From NCBI GenBank assembly GCA_964017185.1, contig OZ024875.1:26793456-26857455 (forward strand): a DNA stretch of 64,000 nt, read 5' to 3'. Made by a program: the position numbers and the translations under genes. The DNA comes from Rugalucina vietnamica (Eukaryota > Mollusca > Bivalvia > Lucinida > Lucinidae). The first letter of the stretch is position 1. Each line of letters opens with the position of its first letter. This document shows, piece after piece, positions 1 through 11,396 of this stretch. Below the pieces are notes generated by a model. It was not told the DNA's origin. It searched no databases and worked only from the letters and a program-made list of their open reading frames with translations.

Positions 1-1085
1 AAAAGGTTTTTAACTTTGAACACATTTCTGCAGTCCTTAGACAGATTTAAGCAGCATGTTTAGTTACTGTGTGTTAAACTCAGGTTAACCTCCAAAACTA
101 TGACGCAACAGGAAGTTATTATTCAGCACTTTTTTTTCTCTGTTTTATGGCAATATTTTCAGCGGTAGTTTTTCTCCCAATTTCTGGCTAAACTTTTATT
201 CAAATTATTACAATATTTTTACTCTTATTATTGCAATATATTAGTGTTGTTGTAATATTGCTATAAAATCAAATTTTAGCAAGAATCTTGTTGAAGTATA
301 GCAATAGTATAGCTATAGTATTGTAGTATTTTTCGTACGGGTTAACAGAATTCTGTCTAATTTGCATATTTGGGCCCAGTTTTATGCCCAGATTCCGCAC
401 AGAATTTTTTTTGATCCCGCCCAGAAGTTTTTCTGATTTCCGCCCAGAAAAGTTTGCAAAATTCTGTCTAATTTGCATATTTTGCCCCACTTTTATGCGT
501 GAATTCCGTCCGGAAACTAATGAATCGTCTTAAGTCCTAGGGGCATAAAATTTACAAATTTAATAGCAGGCAAAATTTAAAAAGAAAAATTCTGTCTCTT
601 TTACGGGCGAAATGTTTCGTACAGGTTAGGTAATCTGCAGCAGCAGCAGAATAAACACAGCTACATGTTTAAACAAAAAGACAGTTTCGTCTAACCGTCT
701 TTTCTTTGCATGTTATATAATAGTTGCTTAATGTCCCAGTCAACAGCAAAGCTCATCTCAGAATGCATACATGTGACATCTTCCTACGTGTATTTTTTAT
801 GTATACATTTGTTCAGCATGTGGTGGAAAAAGCCAAAGATACTTCGAAGAGAGAATGGGAAAACAAACTGCTGTTCATACGCCAGCTTTCAGAAAGAGTT
901 TTTCAAAATCTCACTTTTCTGAAACACCTCAAGAAAAATATTGATCACCATAACATCCTTTTGTAACCGGAAAGTCTTGAAAAGTGCCCAAAAAATAAAA
1001 CACAAAAAAAAAAAAATGAAAATCGGTCAACTTATGAGAAAACTATGCCACAAATTTATTTTACTCTTTGACATGGTCATAGTGA
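1..1085. other. AT-rich stretch with one short direct duplication, no gene recognised
   Basis: No exon-like reading frame with splice sites was found. Bases 345-408 and 456-515 are diverged direct copies sharing the core TCTGTCTAATTTGCATATTT followed by a TTTTATG segment. Around 790-900 the sequence GTTCAGCATGTGGTGGAAAA resembles the segment at 4590-4620 and can be read as a decayed C2H2 zinc-finger-like peptide with a CSACGG core, but stops follow and the histidine spacing is wrong. I treat it as repeat-derived. Confidence 0.4.
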
Positions 1086-1086
1086 G

Positions 1087-2400
1087 ATTTTGAAAAACAT
1101 AATTTCTGGAGGATGGTGTATAGACTGTAAAGACACCATCCAGCCTGTGGCTAGTCTTGCAAGAAAACCGATGGGTGATTAGTGATTACTCTGTATGATA
1201 GACATTGAATACAGCAGAGCCCTCAGGTATCCCGGTCTAGCAGATGGTGTATTTAGAAAAGACACAAAACATAGTTTCTGGAAGATGGTGTATGGACAGT
1301 AAAGACACCATCCAGCCTGTGGCTGATTGAGCTGCCTGCAGCAGCTAGTGTATTTATAAAAAAAACAACACAAAATATAATTTCTGGAGGATGGTGTATG
1401 GACAGTGAAGACTCCGACCGACCAGCCACCCTACGGCAGCTGAGTGTATTTAGAAAAAAACACAAAACATTATTAGTTCTGGAGAAAGGTGTTTGGACAG
1501 TGAAACGACGGACCAGCCTGTGGCTGCTCAAAATGTATGCGGCAGCTAGTGTATTTAGAAATTTTCAAAAGAAAAAGAAACAAAACATAGTTTCTGGAGT
1601 AAGGTGTATGTACACTGAAACCACTGACCAGCCTGTGGCTGGTCAAAATGTATGCTGCAGCTAGTGTTTTTAGAAATTTTCAAAAGACACAAAAATTAGT
1701 TTCTGGAGGATGGTGTTTGGGCAGTAAAGAGACCGACCAGCCTGTGGCTGGTCGAGCTGCTTGCATGATAAAACTTGTGATTCACTGACTGGTGTCAGGG
1801 ATTTTTTCTGCAGTTTTGGGAAGGGGCCCTAGGGCCTTTCTGATTGGGAAAATTAGCGACATAACCCAGAATTTGGGAATTTTTCAAAACATTCAAAGAG
1901 TATGATATTTTCCAATTTGACATAGTTAATTAAGTTAAAATCATCTTAAATCATTAAATAACATCTTAAAATCAAAGTTTAACATCATTTCAAACAGCAG
2001 AGTTTGATTTTCACAATGTTTAGGAACTGTTGAAAATTATTTTCAGCTGTGATTGGGAATTTTTTCCTTCAAATTGGGAAAAAAGTCACCTAATTTGCAT
2101 TGGGAATGGGGCCTTATTTCGGCCCCTGAGACACTCGAAAAAAATCCCTGGGTGTATTTAGAAGAGCTGGTGTAATTAGAAGAGACACAAAACATAGTTT
2201 CTGGAGGATGGTGTATGGACAGTAAAGACACCAACCAGCCTGTGGCTGGCCGAGCTGCCGCAAGCTAGTGTTTAAAAAGTTCAGAAATTTTCAAAAGACA
2301 CAAAACATAATTTCTGGAAGATGGTGTATGGACAGTAAAGACACAGACCACCCACAGGCTGGTGCTGCCGGCTGGTCGAGCTGCCCTGCTTGATAAAACT
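1087..2400. repeat. Diverged tandem repeat, units of roughly 100-165 bp
   Basis: The phrase TTTCTGGAGGATGGTGTATG followed by a GACAGTAAAGACACC segment and a GCCTGTGGCTGGTCGAGCTG hairpin recurs at about 1106, 1272, 1377, 1475, 1588, 1697, 2195 and 2308. Units differ in length and have many substitutions, so the array is old. A lone relative sits near 8136-8190 and a hairpin-rich relative at 4610-4720. Short open frames across this region follow the repeat and are not genes. Confidence 0.8.
1795..2152. mobile_element. Short inverted-repeat element nested in the 1.1-2.4 kb array
   Basis: The tandem array is interrupted by unrelated sequence that begins CAGGGATTTTTTC and ends GAAAAAAATCCCTGG, an imperfect terminal inverted repeat. 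Inside are GGGGCCCTAGGGCC and GGGGCCTTATTTCGGCCCC, both near-palindromic. There is no coding capacity, so it is a non-autonomous DNA element. The target duplication is not clear. Confidence 0.6.
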
Positions 2401-2666
2401 TGTGATTCACTGACTTACAGTCTTATTGTTTGTGCATTTACTTTCTTTTGAGCTTCTGCACAATGATTCACTTTCCCAATATCTTTCATTGATATTTCTG
2501 TCAGGCTAAGTCACTTTCTGTTTGACTAAAATCCAGACTTCAATGCATTTCCTCGGACAACTATCAAATTAAAAGCTTCCAAACTTCGATTTTATAGCTG
2601 CTCTATACAGAAAGCTTTGCAAAAAGATTCTTGATTTGTGGGTTCCTGCTGCCGCATGTCAGGCTT

Positions 2667-2762
2667 GTAATTTTAGAACTTTGTCGTTGCTATTAGGAGA
2701 ACCGGAAACGCTCTGGTACTCAATTTTCGCAAATCTTGAGAATCGATTAACTGGCAAAAGAA
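2667..2762. repeat. First copy of a segment duplicated at 4303-4395
   Basis: TTAGAACTTTGTCGTTGCTA, then CCGGAAACGCT and GAGAATCGATTAACTGG, recurs with changes at 4303-4395 (TTAGAACCTTGTCGTTGCTA, CCGGAAACGCT, GAGATTCGATAAGCTGG). Each copy follows a tandem array, which suggests that a larger block of array plus flank was duplicated. Confidence 0.65.
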
Positions 2763-2824
2763 ACAACAACTGACTTCTGGCAGTTAACACACTTCCATAG
2801 ACAGTGTCAGACCATCATTCTCAG

Positions 2825-3990
2825 CAACCGAAAGACACTTTGATAGACAGTGAGGACATCCGTCCGAGGAACTGAAAACTGCCTTCCTGCAGTTTAAGAC
2901 ACTTTAATAGAAAGTAAGCCATGCATCTAAAGGAACCGAAAACTGCCTACCGGCAGTTAAGACACTTTGACAGACAGTGAGGCCATCCATCTCGGGAACA
3001 GAAAACTGCCAGTATTTAACTGGCAGTTAAGAAACTTGGATAGACTGAAAAGTACCTACTGGCAGTTAAGACACTTTGATAGACAGTCAGGCTATCTGTC
3101 TCAGCAACCGAAAACTGCCGTAAGGCAGTTAAGACACTACTTTGATAGACAGTGAGGCCATCTGTCTCAGCAACTGAAAACTGCCTTACGGCAGTTAAGA
3201 CACTACTTTGATAGACAGTGAGGCCATCTGTCTCAGCAACCGAAAACTGCCTTACGGCAGTAAAGACACTACTTTGATAGACAGTGAGGCCATCTGTCTC
3301 AGCAACCGAAAACTGCCTTACGGCAGTTAAGACACTACTTTGACAGACAGTGAGGCCATCTGTCTCAGAAACCAGAAACTGCCTACACTACAGGCAGTTA
3401 AGAAACTTTGATGACAGTGCGGCCAACCATCTCAGGAACCGAAAACTGCCTACGGCAGTAAGACACTTTGATAGACAGTGACGCCAACCGTCTCAGGAAC
3501 CAAAAACTGCTTACCGGCAGTTAAGATACTTTGACAGACAGTGACGCCAACGGGCTCAGGAACCAGAAACTACCTACCGGCAGTTAAGACACTTTGATAG
3601 ACAGTGAGGCCAACCATCTCAGGAACCGAAAACTGCCTACGGCAGTTAAGACACTTTGATAGGCAGTGACGCCGTCTCAGAACCAAAAACTGCCTACCGG
3701 CAGTTAAGACACTTTGATAGACAGTGACGCCAACCATCTTAGGAACCCAAAACTGCCTTACGGCAGTTAAGACACTTTGAAAGACAGTGACACCAACCGT
3801 CTCAGCAAAAAAGCGAATAGGGCAGTTAAGACACTTTGTCTTTGATGGACAGTGACACAAACTGTTAAGAACTTTGATAGACACTGATTCCCTAATTTTA
3901 GAATGGAATCACAAAACATTGACACCTTGACCGAGTGACTGAGTGAGGCCATCCACCTCACTCAGGAACCGAAAACTACTTAACGGCTGT
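2825..3990. repeat. Tandem repeat of about 62 bp with an internal hairpin, about 18 copies
   Basis: Each unit carries AACTGCCTACCGGCAGTT, a short self-complementary hairpin, followed by AAGACACTTTGATAGACAGT, a GAGGCCATC segment and a CTCAGGAACCG segment. Copies in the middle (3100-3360) are the most alike and those at the edges more diverged. Compensating changes such as CTTACGG against CTACCGG keep the hairpin arms paired in most units. It is not a CRISPR array because there are no unique spacers and the host is eukaryotic. Confidence 0.9.
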
Positions 3991-4302
3991 TAACCGAAAA
4001 CTGCTTACGTCTGGTCGAGCTGCCTGTGGCAGCTGAAACAGGCAGCTGAATATGTACAAAATATGTGAAATAAATTGTGTTAAACACTTACACCTGTCTA
4101 CTTTCACTTTCAAAGAACGACTTCCTCCTGAATTTATTCCACGTTAGAAGGTAAATTCCTGATTTAACAACTTGTTTCTACGTCACTTATCACTTTAAAG
4201 ACTCAGGCATCTGTAATTACAACTGTCCATAACAGCTAGCGACTCGAAATAGCTCTTGAAATCGCGAGAAATGTTCATTGCTGCAGTGCGTTAGACTTTG
4301 AA

Positions 4303-4395
4303 TAATTTTAGAACCTTGTCGTTGCTACGGAGACCCGGAAACGCTGTGGTACCCGCGTTTCGCGCACTGTGAGATTCGATAAGCTGGTGAAAAAA
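4303..4395. repeat. Second copy of the 2667-2762 segment
   Basis: Diverged direct copy of the earlier segment, again just after a tandem array. The sequence 3991-4302 between array and copy holds nothing I recognise. Confidence 0.6.
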
Positions 4396-4534
4396 AAATA
4401 TGATGGATCCATTCTCAAACAATATGGCCACCCAGTTCGGTCGATTCCGTATTTTATTTATAAAATCATTTATTGAAAATGTATACATAATTATTTTGAA
4501 AAACATAGTTTTCTGCAATTCATTTTATTTGATC

Positions 4535-4722
4535 ATTTTTTTTAAAACACCTTCGGTGTTTTTTCACGAACGCCTACGGCGTTCGTATTTGTTCGGCATG
4601 TGGCGGAAACAGCCGAAGACACTTCGGAAGGACAATGCGTTTACATACTAAAGACACCTCGACCGGCCAGCCCAGGGCTGGCCGGTCGAAGCTGCCTTCG
4701 GCAGCTGGTGTCTTTAGAAAAA
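4535..4722. repeat. Cluster of consecutive perfect hairpins
   Basis: Several hairpins follow one another: AAAACACCTTCGGTGTTTT, ACGAACGCCTACGGCGTTCG, then CGACCGGCCAGCC / GGCTGGCCGGTCG around a 3-base loop, then AGCTGCCTTCGGCAGCT, the last two enclosed by GACACC / GGTGTC. It is much more GC-rich than its surroundings and is followed by an A-run (4719-4739). It appears to be a better preserved relative of the units at 1.1-2.4 kb, which keep the same order of segments without full base pairing. Confidence 0.75.
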
Positions 4723-4739
4723 AAAAAAAAAAAAAAAAA

Positions 4740-5944
4740 TATCCATCTTGTTTCTGAAGAAGAATTCTATGGAGAAATGACAAATGTGTGACCCTCAAGC
4801 TATCACCACCTTCACTTTTATATTCACCTCCTCTAACTTTGTCTACTAGTGTTGCCTACTGCAGTTAGTTTAGACCAAGATTAGGCCATGTAGCTCACCA
4901 TGCCTGATCAGAATCCAAACTGTATGACACTCTGATGGTATTCCCTGAAAGAACTTTTTGAAAAAGATCATTTGATTTAAAAAATAATAATAATAATCAG
5001 CAGACGGCAAAATAATGCCAAGTACCGAGTAAAATAAAGAGTTAAGTTGTTCAGAATGACAAGCAGAATAACATTGAGGCAAAGGATATTCTGACTGAAG
5101 CAGGACTAACTAGCCTATGTTACCAGAATAAAATTTGTCAGTTGTCCACTAGCCTAATGCAAACATCATACAGTACTAAAGGCAGTCAGTGGTAGCTTAC
5201 TGCTTACACTTGCAACATTCATTCATTGAGATTTGGTCATAGATAATTCCAGTTTAGTTCATACAGTGATTTATCCATCTCACTTAAAAATTTAGATGTT
5301 TCTATCTATTAACAGTCACAGTTTCTTAATTGGCATAGTAGTACATATACTAATTTTAACTGGAAGCACAAATTAGTTTGTTATTTTTTTCACATGTTGT
5401 GGCACAATATCTTTGCTAGGAATTTCTAACTCTGTGGAAAAGAATTATACAGTAAGAGAACCAACAATCCCCTCCTCCCAATCATACTGACTTCTCTGAA
5501 ACTTCTTATGGTGGTTACTATTTTTATTATAGTTGTAGCAAATTAAAAAACAAACTACACAGTAACTGTCAGGGCTGGGCATGTGTCTATTGTTCTTTCT
5601 GTAGGTTTGGCTGAACAGATAGTCTGAACATTTGTGTGTATTGTTTGGGCATGCAAATTGGACTTTTTTTGAATTTCACTCATACCTTTCTTTACTTCTC
5701 TCATCTTCTCTTTCTTGGGAAGCAGTTTTACAATTGTTAATGGGTCCAACTCATTGCATGGTTTCTAAGTGTGATAAGGATTTGTTTCATGATTTAATAG
5801 GTAAAAAACAGAGCTAAATCATTCTAGAAGAGTGATATGTTAATGTGCTTTATGAAGGAAATACTTACATCCATTACAAGTTTGAGCACTGTATTCTGAA
5901 TTGACAAACAAGAGCCTGCATATTCATGGGAAAATGTGAGAAAT
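4740..5944. other. No recognisable feature
   Basis: AT-rich sequence without a convincing exon, structural RNA or repeat family shared with the rest of the window. Short open frames here lack splice signals and plausible composition. Confidence 0.4.
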
Positions 5945-6148
5945 GAGCCACCGCATGAGAAAATCAACAATCTGCATGTGCAAAACTAAAAACACAGATC
6001 AGCTGTGCAGTTACTGTACTGAGAGTAAAATCCCTCTCCTTCTTACCTCCAAAATTTTGAGCGTTTATCCTGCCTTTGTGCTTGTACAGGCCGGTTTGTG
6101 TCGGACCTGGTCAGAAACCAAAATTTTGGTTTTCTCATGCGAAGGCTC
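5945..6148. mobile_element. GAGCC-family hairpin MITE, copy 1 (hairpin arm partly lost)
   Basis: The copy starts GAGCCACCGCATGAGAAAAT and ends with the inverted GCGAAGGCTC, flanked on both sides by AAAT as a 4-bp target duplication. The internal hairpin (CAGATCAGCTGTGCAGTTAC) has lost most of its second arm. The rest of the body, with TGTACAGGCCGGTTTGTGTC and TTTTGGTTTTCTCATGC, matches the other copies in the window. Confidence 0.85.
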
Positions 6149-6256
6149 AAATTTACTATGATAATACTTTTTCTATTTGATCAAGTTATGGTCTACTTTC
6201 TTTCAAAATACTTCATGTATTAGGGAAATCATTTTATTTTCTGTTCACTGTTTCAG

Positions 6257-6343
6257 CCTGACATCGGGGAGAACAATAGAGAAGCCAGTAGGAGAGAAGC
6301 CACTACTGTCAGGGAATGGAGAGATCGTCTAGAAGCATGCTGA
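6257..6343 (+). CDS. Candidate terminal exon of an unknown gene (28 codons plus stop)
   Basis: A pyrimidine-rich tract ending TTCACTGTTTCAG is followed by an open frame of 28 codons and TGA. The peptide is very hydrophilic: PDIGENNREASRREATTV, then an REWRDRLEAC tail. The sequence is unrelated to the repeats on either side. It could be the last exon of a + strand gene whose earlier exons lie outside the window or were missed. I found no upstream partner in 1-6240, so it may equally be a chance frame. I do not recognise the peptide. Confidence 0.3.
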   Translation, partial: PDIGENNREASRREATTVREWRDRLEAC

Positions 6344-6597
6344 GGGATAAAGGTCAAGGACATTACACGAACGTCAGCGATGTCACAGGAACACACTGAC
6401 TACAGGTGTCTTTATGGCTTTGAAAATGGCATCGTTTAGCTGAAAAGAGTAATTTGTTGAGCTTGAAAATTTTTCTTCTTTTTAATTTTTGTCTCAAAAT
6501 ATAAATTGTGTGTAGTACCAATAATCTGAGTTTTGGTACAGAAACGAGGTCCTATATGAGATGTTTCCAGGATGTTCAAAATGTTTGCGGCTTTTTT

Positions 6598-8061
6598 AGC
6601 TCACCTGAGCCGTTAGGCTCACAAGGTGAGCTTATAGGATGGCCATGATCCGGCGTCCGTCCGTCGTCGTCCACCATTTTCAAAGATCTTCTTCTCTGAA
6701 ACCGCTTGGCCAATCAAAGCCAAATTTTATATGAAGCATCTATAGGAAGGGGGAACCAATGTGTTTATAAATAATCCAGGTCACATGACCAAGATGGCCG
6801 CCATGCCCATATATGGTAAAAACCCTTCAAAATTCTTCTTCTCCGGAAACACTGGACCGATTTCAACGAAATTTGGCATGAAGCATCGAGGACTAGAGTA
6901 CTACAATGTGTTTATAAATTATGACCTTTGGATGACCTTGACCTATTTTACGGCAAGGTCAACATAGGTCGCCCATGCATTTGAATGGGGAAAATTGTTA
7001 AAATGTCATTTGAAAGGCAAATCTTGCAGGAAATGGGCAAATGGACTGAAGGTAAGTAATTCTGAAAAAAATTTGGACCCCAGGGGTTGGTCTGCCCCCA
7101 CCCCGGGGCAATATACATGTATATTACAAAAATATTCAAAGATCTTCTTCTCTGAAACCACTTGGCCAATCAAAGCCAAATTTTATAGGAAGCATCTATG
7201 GGAAGGGGGAATCAATGTGTTTATAAATGATCCAGGTCACATGACCAAGATCGCCACCATGCCCATATATGGTAAAAACCCTTTAAAATTCTTCTTCTCC
7301 TGAACCAATGGACCGATTTCAACAAAACTTGGCATGAAGCATTGGGGACTGAAATACTACAATGTGTTTATAAATTATGACCTTTGGATGATCTTGACCT
7401 ATTTTACAGCAAGGTCAACATAGGTCGCCAATGCATTTGAATGGGTAAAACTTTTAAAATGTCATTTAAAGTGAATGTCTTGCAGGAAATGGGCAGTAGG
7501 ACTGAATATTAATGATTCTGAAAAAAATTGGACCCCAGGGGCTCATTTGCCCCAGCCCCGGGGCATTATACATGTATATTACCATAATATTCAAACATCA
7601 TCTGCTCTGAAACCTCTTGGCCAATCAAAGCCAAATTTCATGTGAAGCATCTATAGAATGGGAGAATCAATGTGTATATAAATAATCAAGGTCACATGAC
7701 CAAGATGGCCACCATGCCCATATATGGTATAAACCCTTGAAAAATCTTCTTCTCCGGAACCGGTGGACCGATTTCAAAGAAACTTGGCATGAAGCATCGA
7801 TGACTCAAGTACTACAATGTATGTATAAATCATGACCCTGTGATGACCTTGACCTATTTTACGGCAAGGTCAACATGGGTTGCCTATGTATTTGAATGGG
7901 TAAACTATTAAAATGTCATTTGAAGGGAAAAACTTGTATGGTCAGTATATTGATTATTCTGAAGAAAAAAATGGCCCAAGGGCTTCATGGGACTATTTTC
8001 TATAACATTCGTATATACAGCAGATCTCAGGTGAGCGTTTACAGGACCATTGGTCCTCTGG
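6598..8061 (+). mobile_element. AGCTCACCT-family repeat element, copy 1 (about 1.46 kb)
   Basis: It starts with the hairpin AGCTCACCTGAGCC / GGCTCACAAGGTGAGCT and ends CTCAGGTGAGCGTTTACAGG then ACCATTGGTCCTCTGG, so both ends carry GCTCACCTGAG in opposite orientation. The body is about three diverged tandem monomers of about 440 bp, each with CTTGGCCAATCAAAGCCAAA, GGTCACATGACCAAGATGGC, CCCATATATGGTAAAAACCC and TGACCTTGACCTATTTTACG. Short open frames run through the monomers, but they do not resemble transposase or any known protein. I know the family from bivalve genomes; its transposition class cannot be told from sequence alone. Confidence 0.85.
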
Positions 8062-8560
8062 TTTTTTCTTGACTTTTGGAATGCAAATATATGGCATAAT
8101 CATATTTGTCTTGAATTGTTACCAAATAGTGTGATTTTGAAAAAAGGCAGTTTCTGAAAGAAGGTGTAAGGACAGTAAATCTTTTATTCTTGATTTTTGT
8201 ATCAAATTCATTCTTGACATCATTCATTATGTCTTTTTTTTTATGATTACACATTCCAAATAAAAAGTTTCATATGTATGTGGATTGAATACAGTCTGAA
8301 AAAGGTTTTCCTCTCATCAGTGTTTATAACACAATGAGATATTCATTTTGGCATTTTGGGAGTATGACTGTCCATAGTGCATGACATATGTTTGCATCTT
8401 AAGTATAGTTAAGTACCATTATGAGTATATGTTTGGTACAATGTAATAAGTTATTTTTCAAGTCAGATATAGAAATTTAGTAGCACAGATATGGTAGTAC
8501 ATGTAGTTAGGTATATGATTCACTTTGATTTGTTTTGTCACAGCCATATTGTGATTTTTT
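8062..8560. other. No recognisable feature apart from a fragment of the 1.1-kb repeat
   Basis: Bases 8136-8190 resemble one unit of the array at 1087-2400 (TTTCTGAAAGAAGGTGTAAG, GACAGTAAAT). The remainder is AT-rich and shows no exon. Confidence 0.4.
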
Positions 8561-9598
8561 ATGCCCCCAACTTCCGAAGAAGTTAAGGGGGCATATTGGT
8601 TTGGGTCTGTCCGTCCAGTGCGGTGCAGTGCAGTCAGTCTGTGAGTCTGTGAGGTGTGTGAGTAACGCTTAGCACTCGGTCAGGAACCGTTAGAGCTAGG
8701 ATCTTCAAATTTGGTATGTAGTTTGTATATGAAAATTAAGAGGACCCATAGTTTTTCTTTCAGGTAAATTCAAGGGGCTAGGGTCCCATTCTGTGAGAGT
8801 TATTTCCCTTTTTAATTCTTGATAAAGTGAATAGATAGTGGGTACCTTGTGTGCGCAACGCCTCCTACAGTTTAATACCTATTCTTTTGAAACTGTACAG
8901 ACATTGTGACCATACATTGAAGATATGCATGTGGTTTGGATATAATCCTCAGATTAATTTTTGTCACTTTTTTTGCAATTCAAGCTTAGGCATTTTTCGG
9001 GCATTTTGACAATGAAAGTGAATGGACAGTGGGTACCTTGTGTGCACAACTCCTCCTACAGTTTCATGCCAATTGCTTTTAAACTTTACATGTGTTATGG
9101 GCATGGTATGAAGATATGCTTGTGGTTTGGATATAATCCTCTGATTATTTTTTTTTTTTTGTCTTTTTTCACAATTTGAAAGGTAACAAGTCAACTCGTA
9201 CCTAAGTCAACTCGTACCTTAGTCAACTCGTACCTACTTTTGGTCAACTCGTACCTTAGTTAAGTCGTACCTTAGTCAACTTGTACCTATGTAATTTTCA
9301 TACCAATTTTTTAGATTTATTTTATCAATATTATTATTTTATTATATTACAAACTAATATTTACAGTGTTTATATCTTTAACCAACTTTTATTTCATCGC
9401 CAGGACCGCATACTCCACTGAGCAAATAGTAAGCTCACCTGATGCCAATATGTCATTAGTTCTTTAAGGACTCGCGGTACTTTAATCATCAAACTAATAT
9501 TTACGTGCATGAGTTAATTTAATTATCAGGGAAACATGATGGGATTACAAGGGTGATATATATCAAAAATATTTATAGTTTGTTAATTACGGCTGACG

Positions 9599-9652
9599 GA
9601 TAAATAAATAAATAAATACATAAATAAATAAATAATGAAATAAATAATGAAA

Positions 9653-9691
<39 letters not shown>

Positions 9692-9695
9692 ATAG
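9599..9695. repeat. AAAT microsatellite
   Basis: Tandem AAAT (TAAA) units with a few TGAA interruptions inside the nested element. A second, short AAAT run follows the matching sequence at 9858-9872. Isoleucine- and tyrosine-rich frames on the other strand are artefacts of this run. Confidence 0.9.
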
Positions 9696-10235
9696 GTATA
9701 TGTACACCGGGACTGAAACAGATAATTATCATCAAACTAATATTACGTTTGGCACGCGTATGCGTTAATTTAATTATCGGCGAAACTGAATGGATTACCA
9801 GGGTGATATATATCAAAATTATTAATAGTCTGTTAAATACGGACAGACGGATGGACGGATAAATAAATAAATGGGTAGGTGGACGCCAGGACTGACGGAC
9901 AGACAGGCAGGCAGACAGATAAGTATCACCAACCTTACCACACGCAATATAAATATCCGACATTTGCACTATCAGAATATTCAAAGATGAATGAGACTTA
10001 GCAAATTTGGACAACTTATACATGCTAAAAGAAAACTTATGCACAAAAGATAATTACCATTAAAATTACCCTTAAAATTCCATTGTGTCATTAACTCCTG
10101 TAACCCCTGAAATCGCCGAATGCCGAAAAAGAGCCAAACAAATTAATTGGGTCTTTGATTAATTTCACACCAAATCTAATCACGCAAACATTAAAGACGT
10201 TGATTGACTCGGCGAAAATGAAAGATTCTAATTAA

Positions 10236-10440
<205 letters not shown>

Positions 10441-11093
10441 TCCTTCCTAACTCGTACCTATCTACATAGGTACGAGTTGACTATGGTACGACTTAACTAA
10501 GGTACGAGTTAACCAAAAATAGGTACGAGTTAACCAAAATAGGTACGAGTTGACCAAAACAGGCACGAGTTGACCAAAGATCAGGTACGAGTTGACCAAA
10601 AGTAGGTACGAGCTGACTAAGGTACGAGTTAACTTAGGTACGAGTTGACTAGAAAGCGACTTAGTAATTTTTTTCAGGCATTTTAGTGAATGGATAGAGG
10701 GTACCTTGTGTGTGCAACACCTATTAAACACAGTTTAATACTGATACTTTTGAAACTTTACAGACATGACCATGCTTTCAAGATATGCATATGGTTGGGA
10801 TATAATCCTCGGATTAATTTTTGTTACTTTTTTTGGCAATTTTAACTTAGCCATTTTTCGGGCATTTTGACAATGAAAATGAATGGACAGTGGGTACCTT
10901 GTGTGCGCAACTCCTCCTACAGTTTAATACAGATACTTTTGAAACTTTACAGACATTGTGACTATGCTTTGAAGATATACATGTGGTTGGGATATACTCC
11001 TCAGATTAATTTTTGTCACTTTTTGAGCAATTTGAACTTAGTCATATATCGGACATTTTCACATCCTGAAAGTGAGTTACCAGGTGGGGGCAT

Positions 11094-11396
11094 AGTGTTT
11101 TATAAACACATTTTCTAGTTCCTTCAGTTTGTAATGTACATTTTTAAATGGTGCTTCTTAACTTCAAAATGACATAAGTAATAAATTTGAATGCAAAACC
11201 ATTAAGTGCTATTTTGCCATACTAAAAATTTTATCAAAGCAAGTATCTTAAATATTTTGATCCTGTAAGAACAAATCTATTAATGCTTTGATAATGTGCC
11301 ATATTTATATTGTTGTGACTGTGTTTCTAAGTCAGTTTTGATGATGTTTCATACTTGGGTAGATTAATAATTAAAGCAGTGTTTTTAGCTCACCTG
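11094..11396. other. No recognisable feature
   Basis: AT-rich spacer between two repeat elements. No exon or structured element seen. Confidence 0.4.

Noticed and set aside
710-966. C2H2 zinc-finger exon
   Set aside because: CSACGG-like text is present, but the second histidine spacing is wrong, stops follow, and the segment recurs at 4.6 kb as a repeat.
9583-10044. 153-codon minus-strand frame
   Set aside because: Mostly an AAAT microsatellite read as Ile/Tyr/Phe/Leu.
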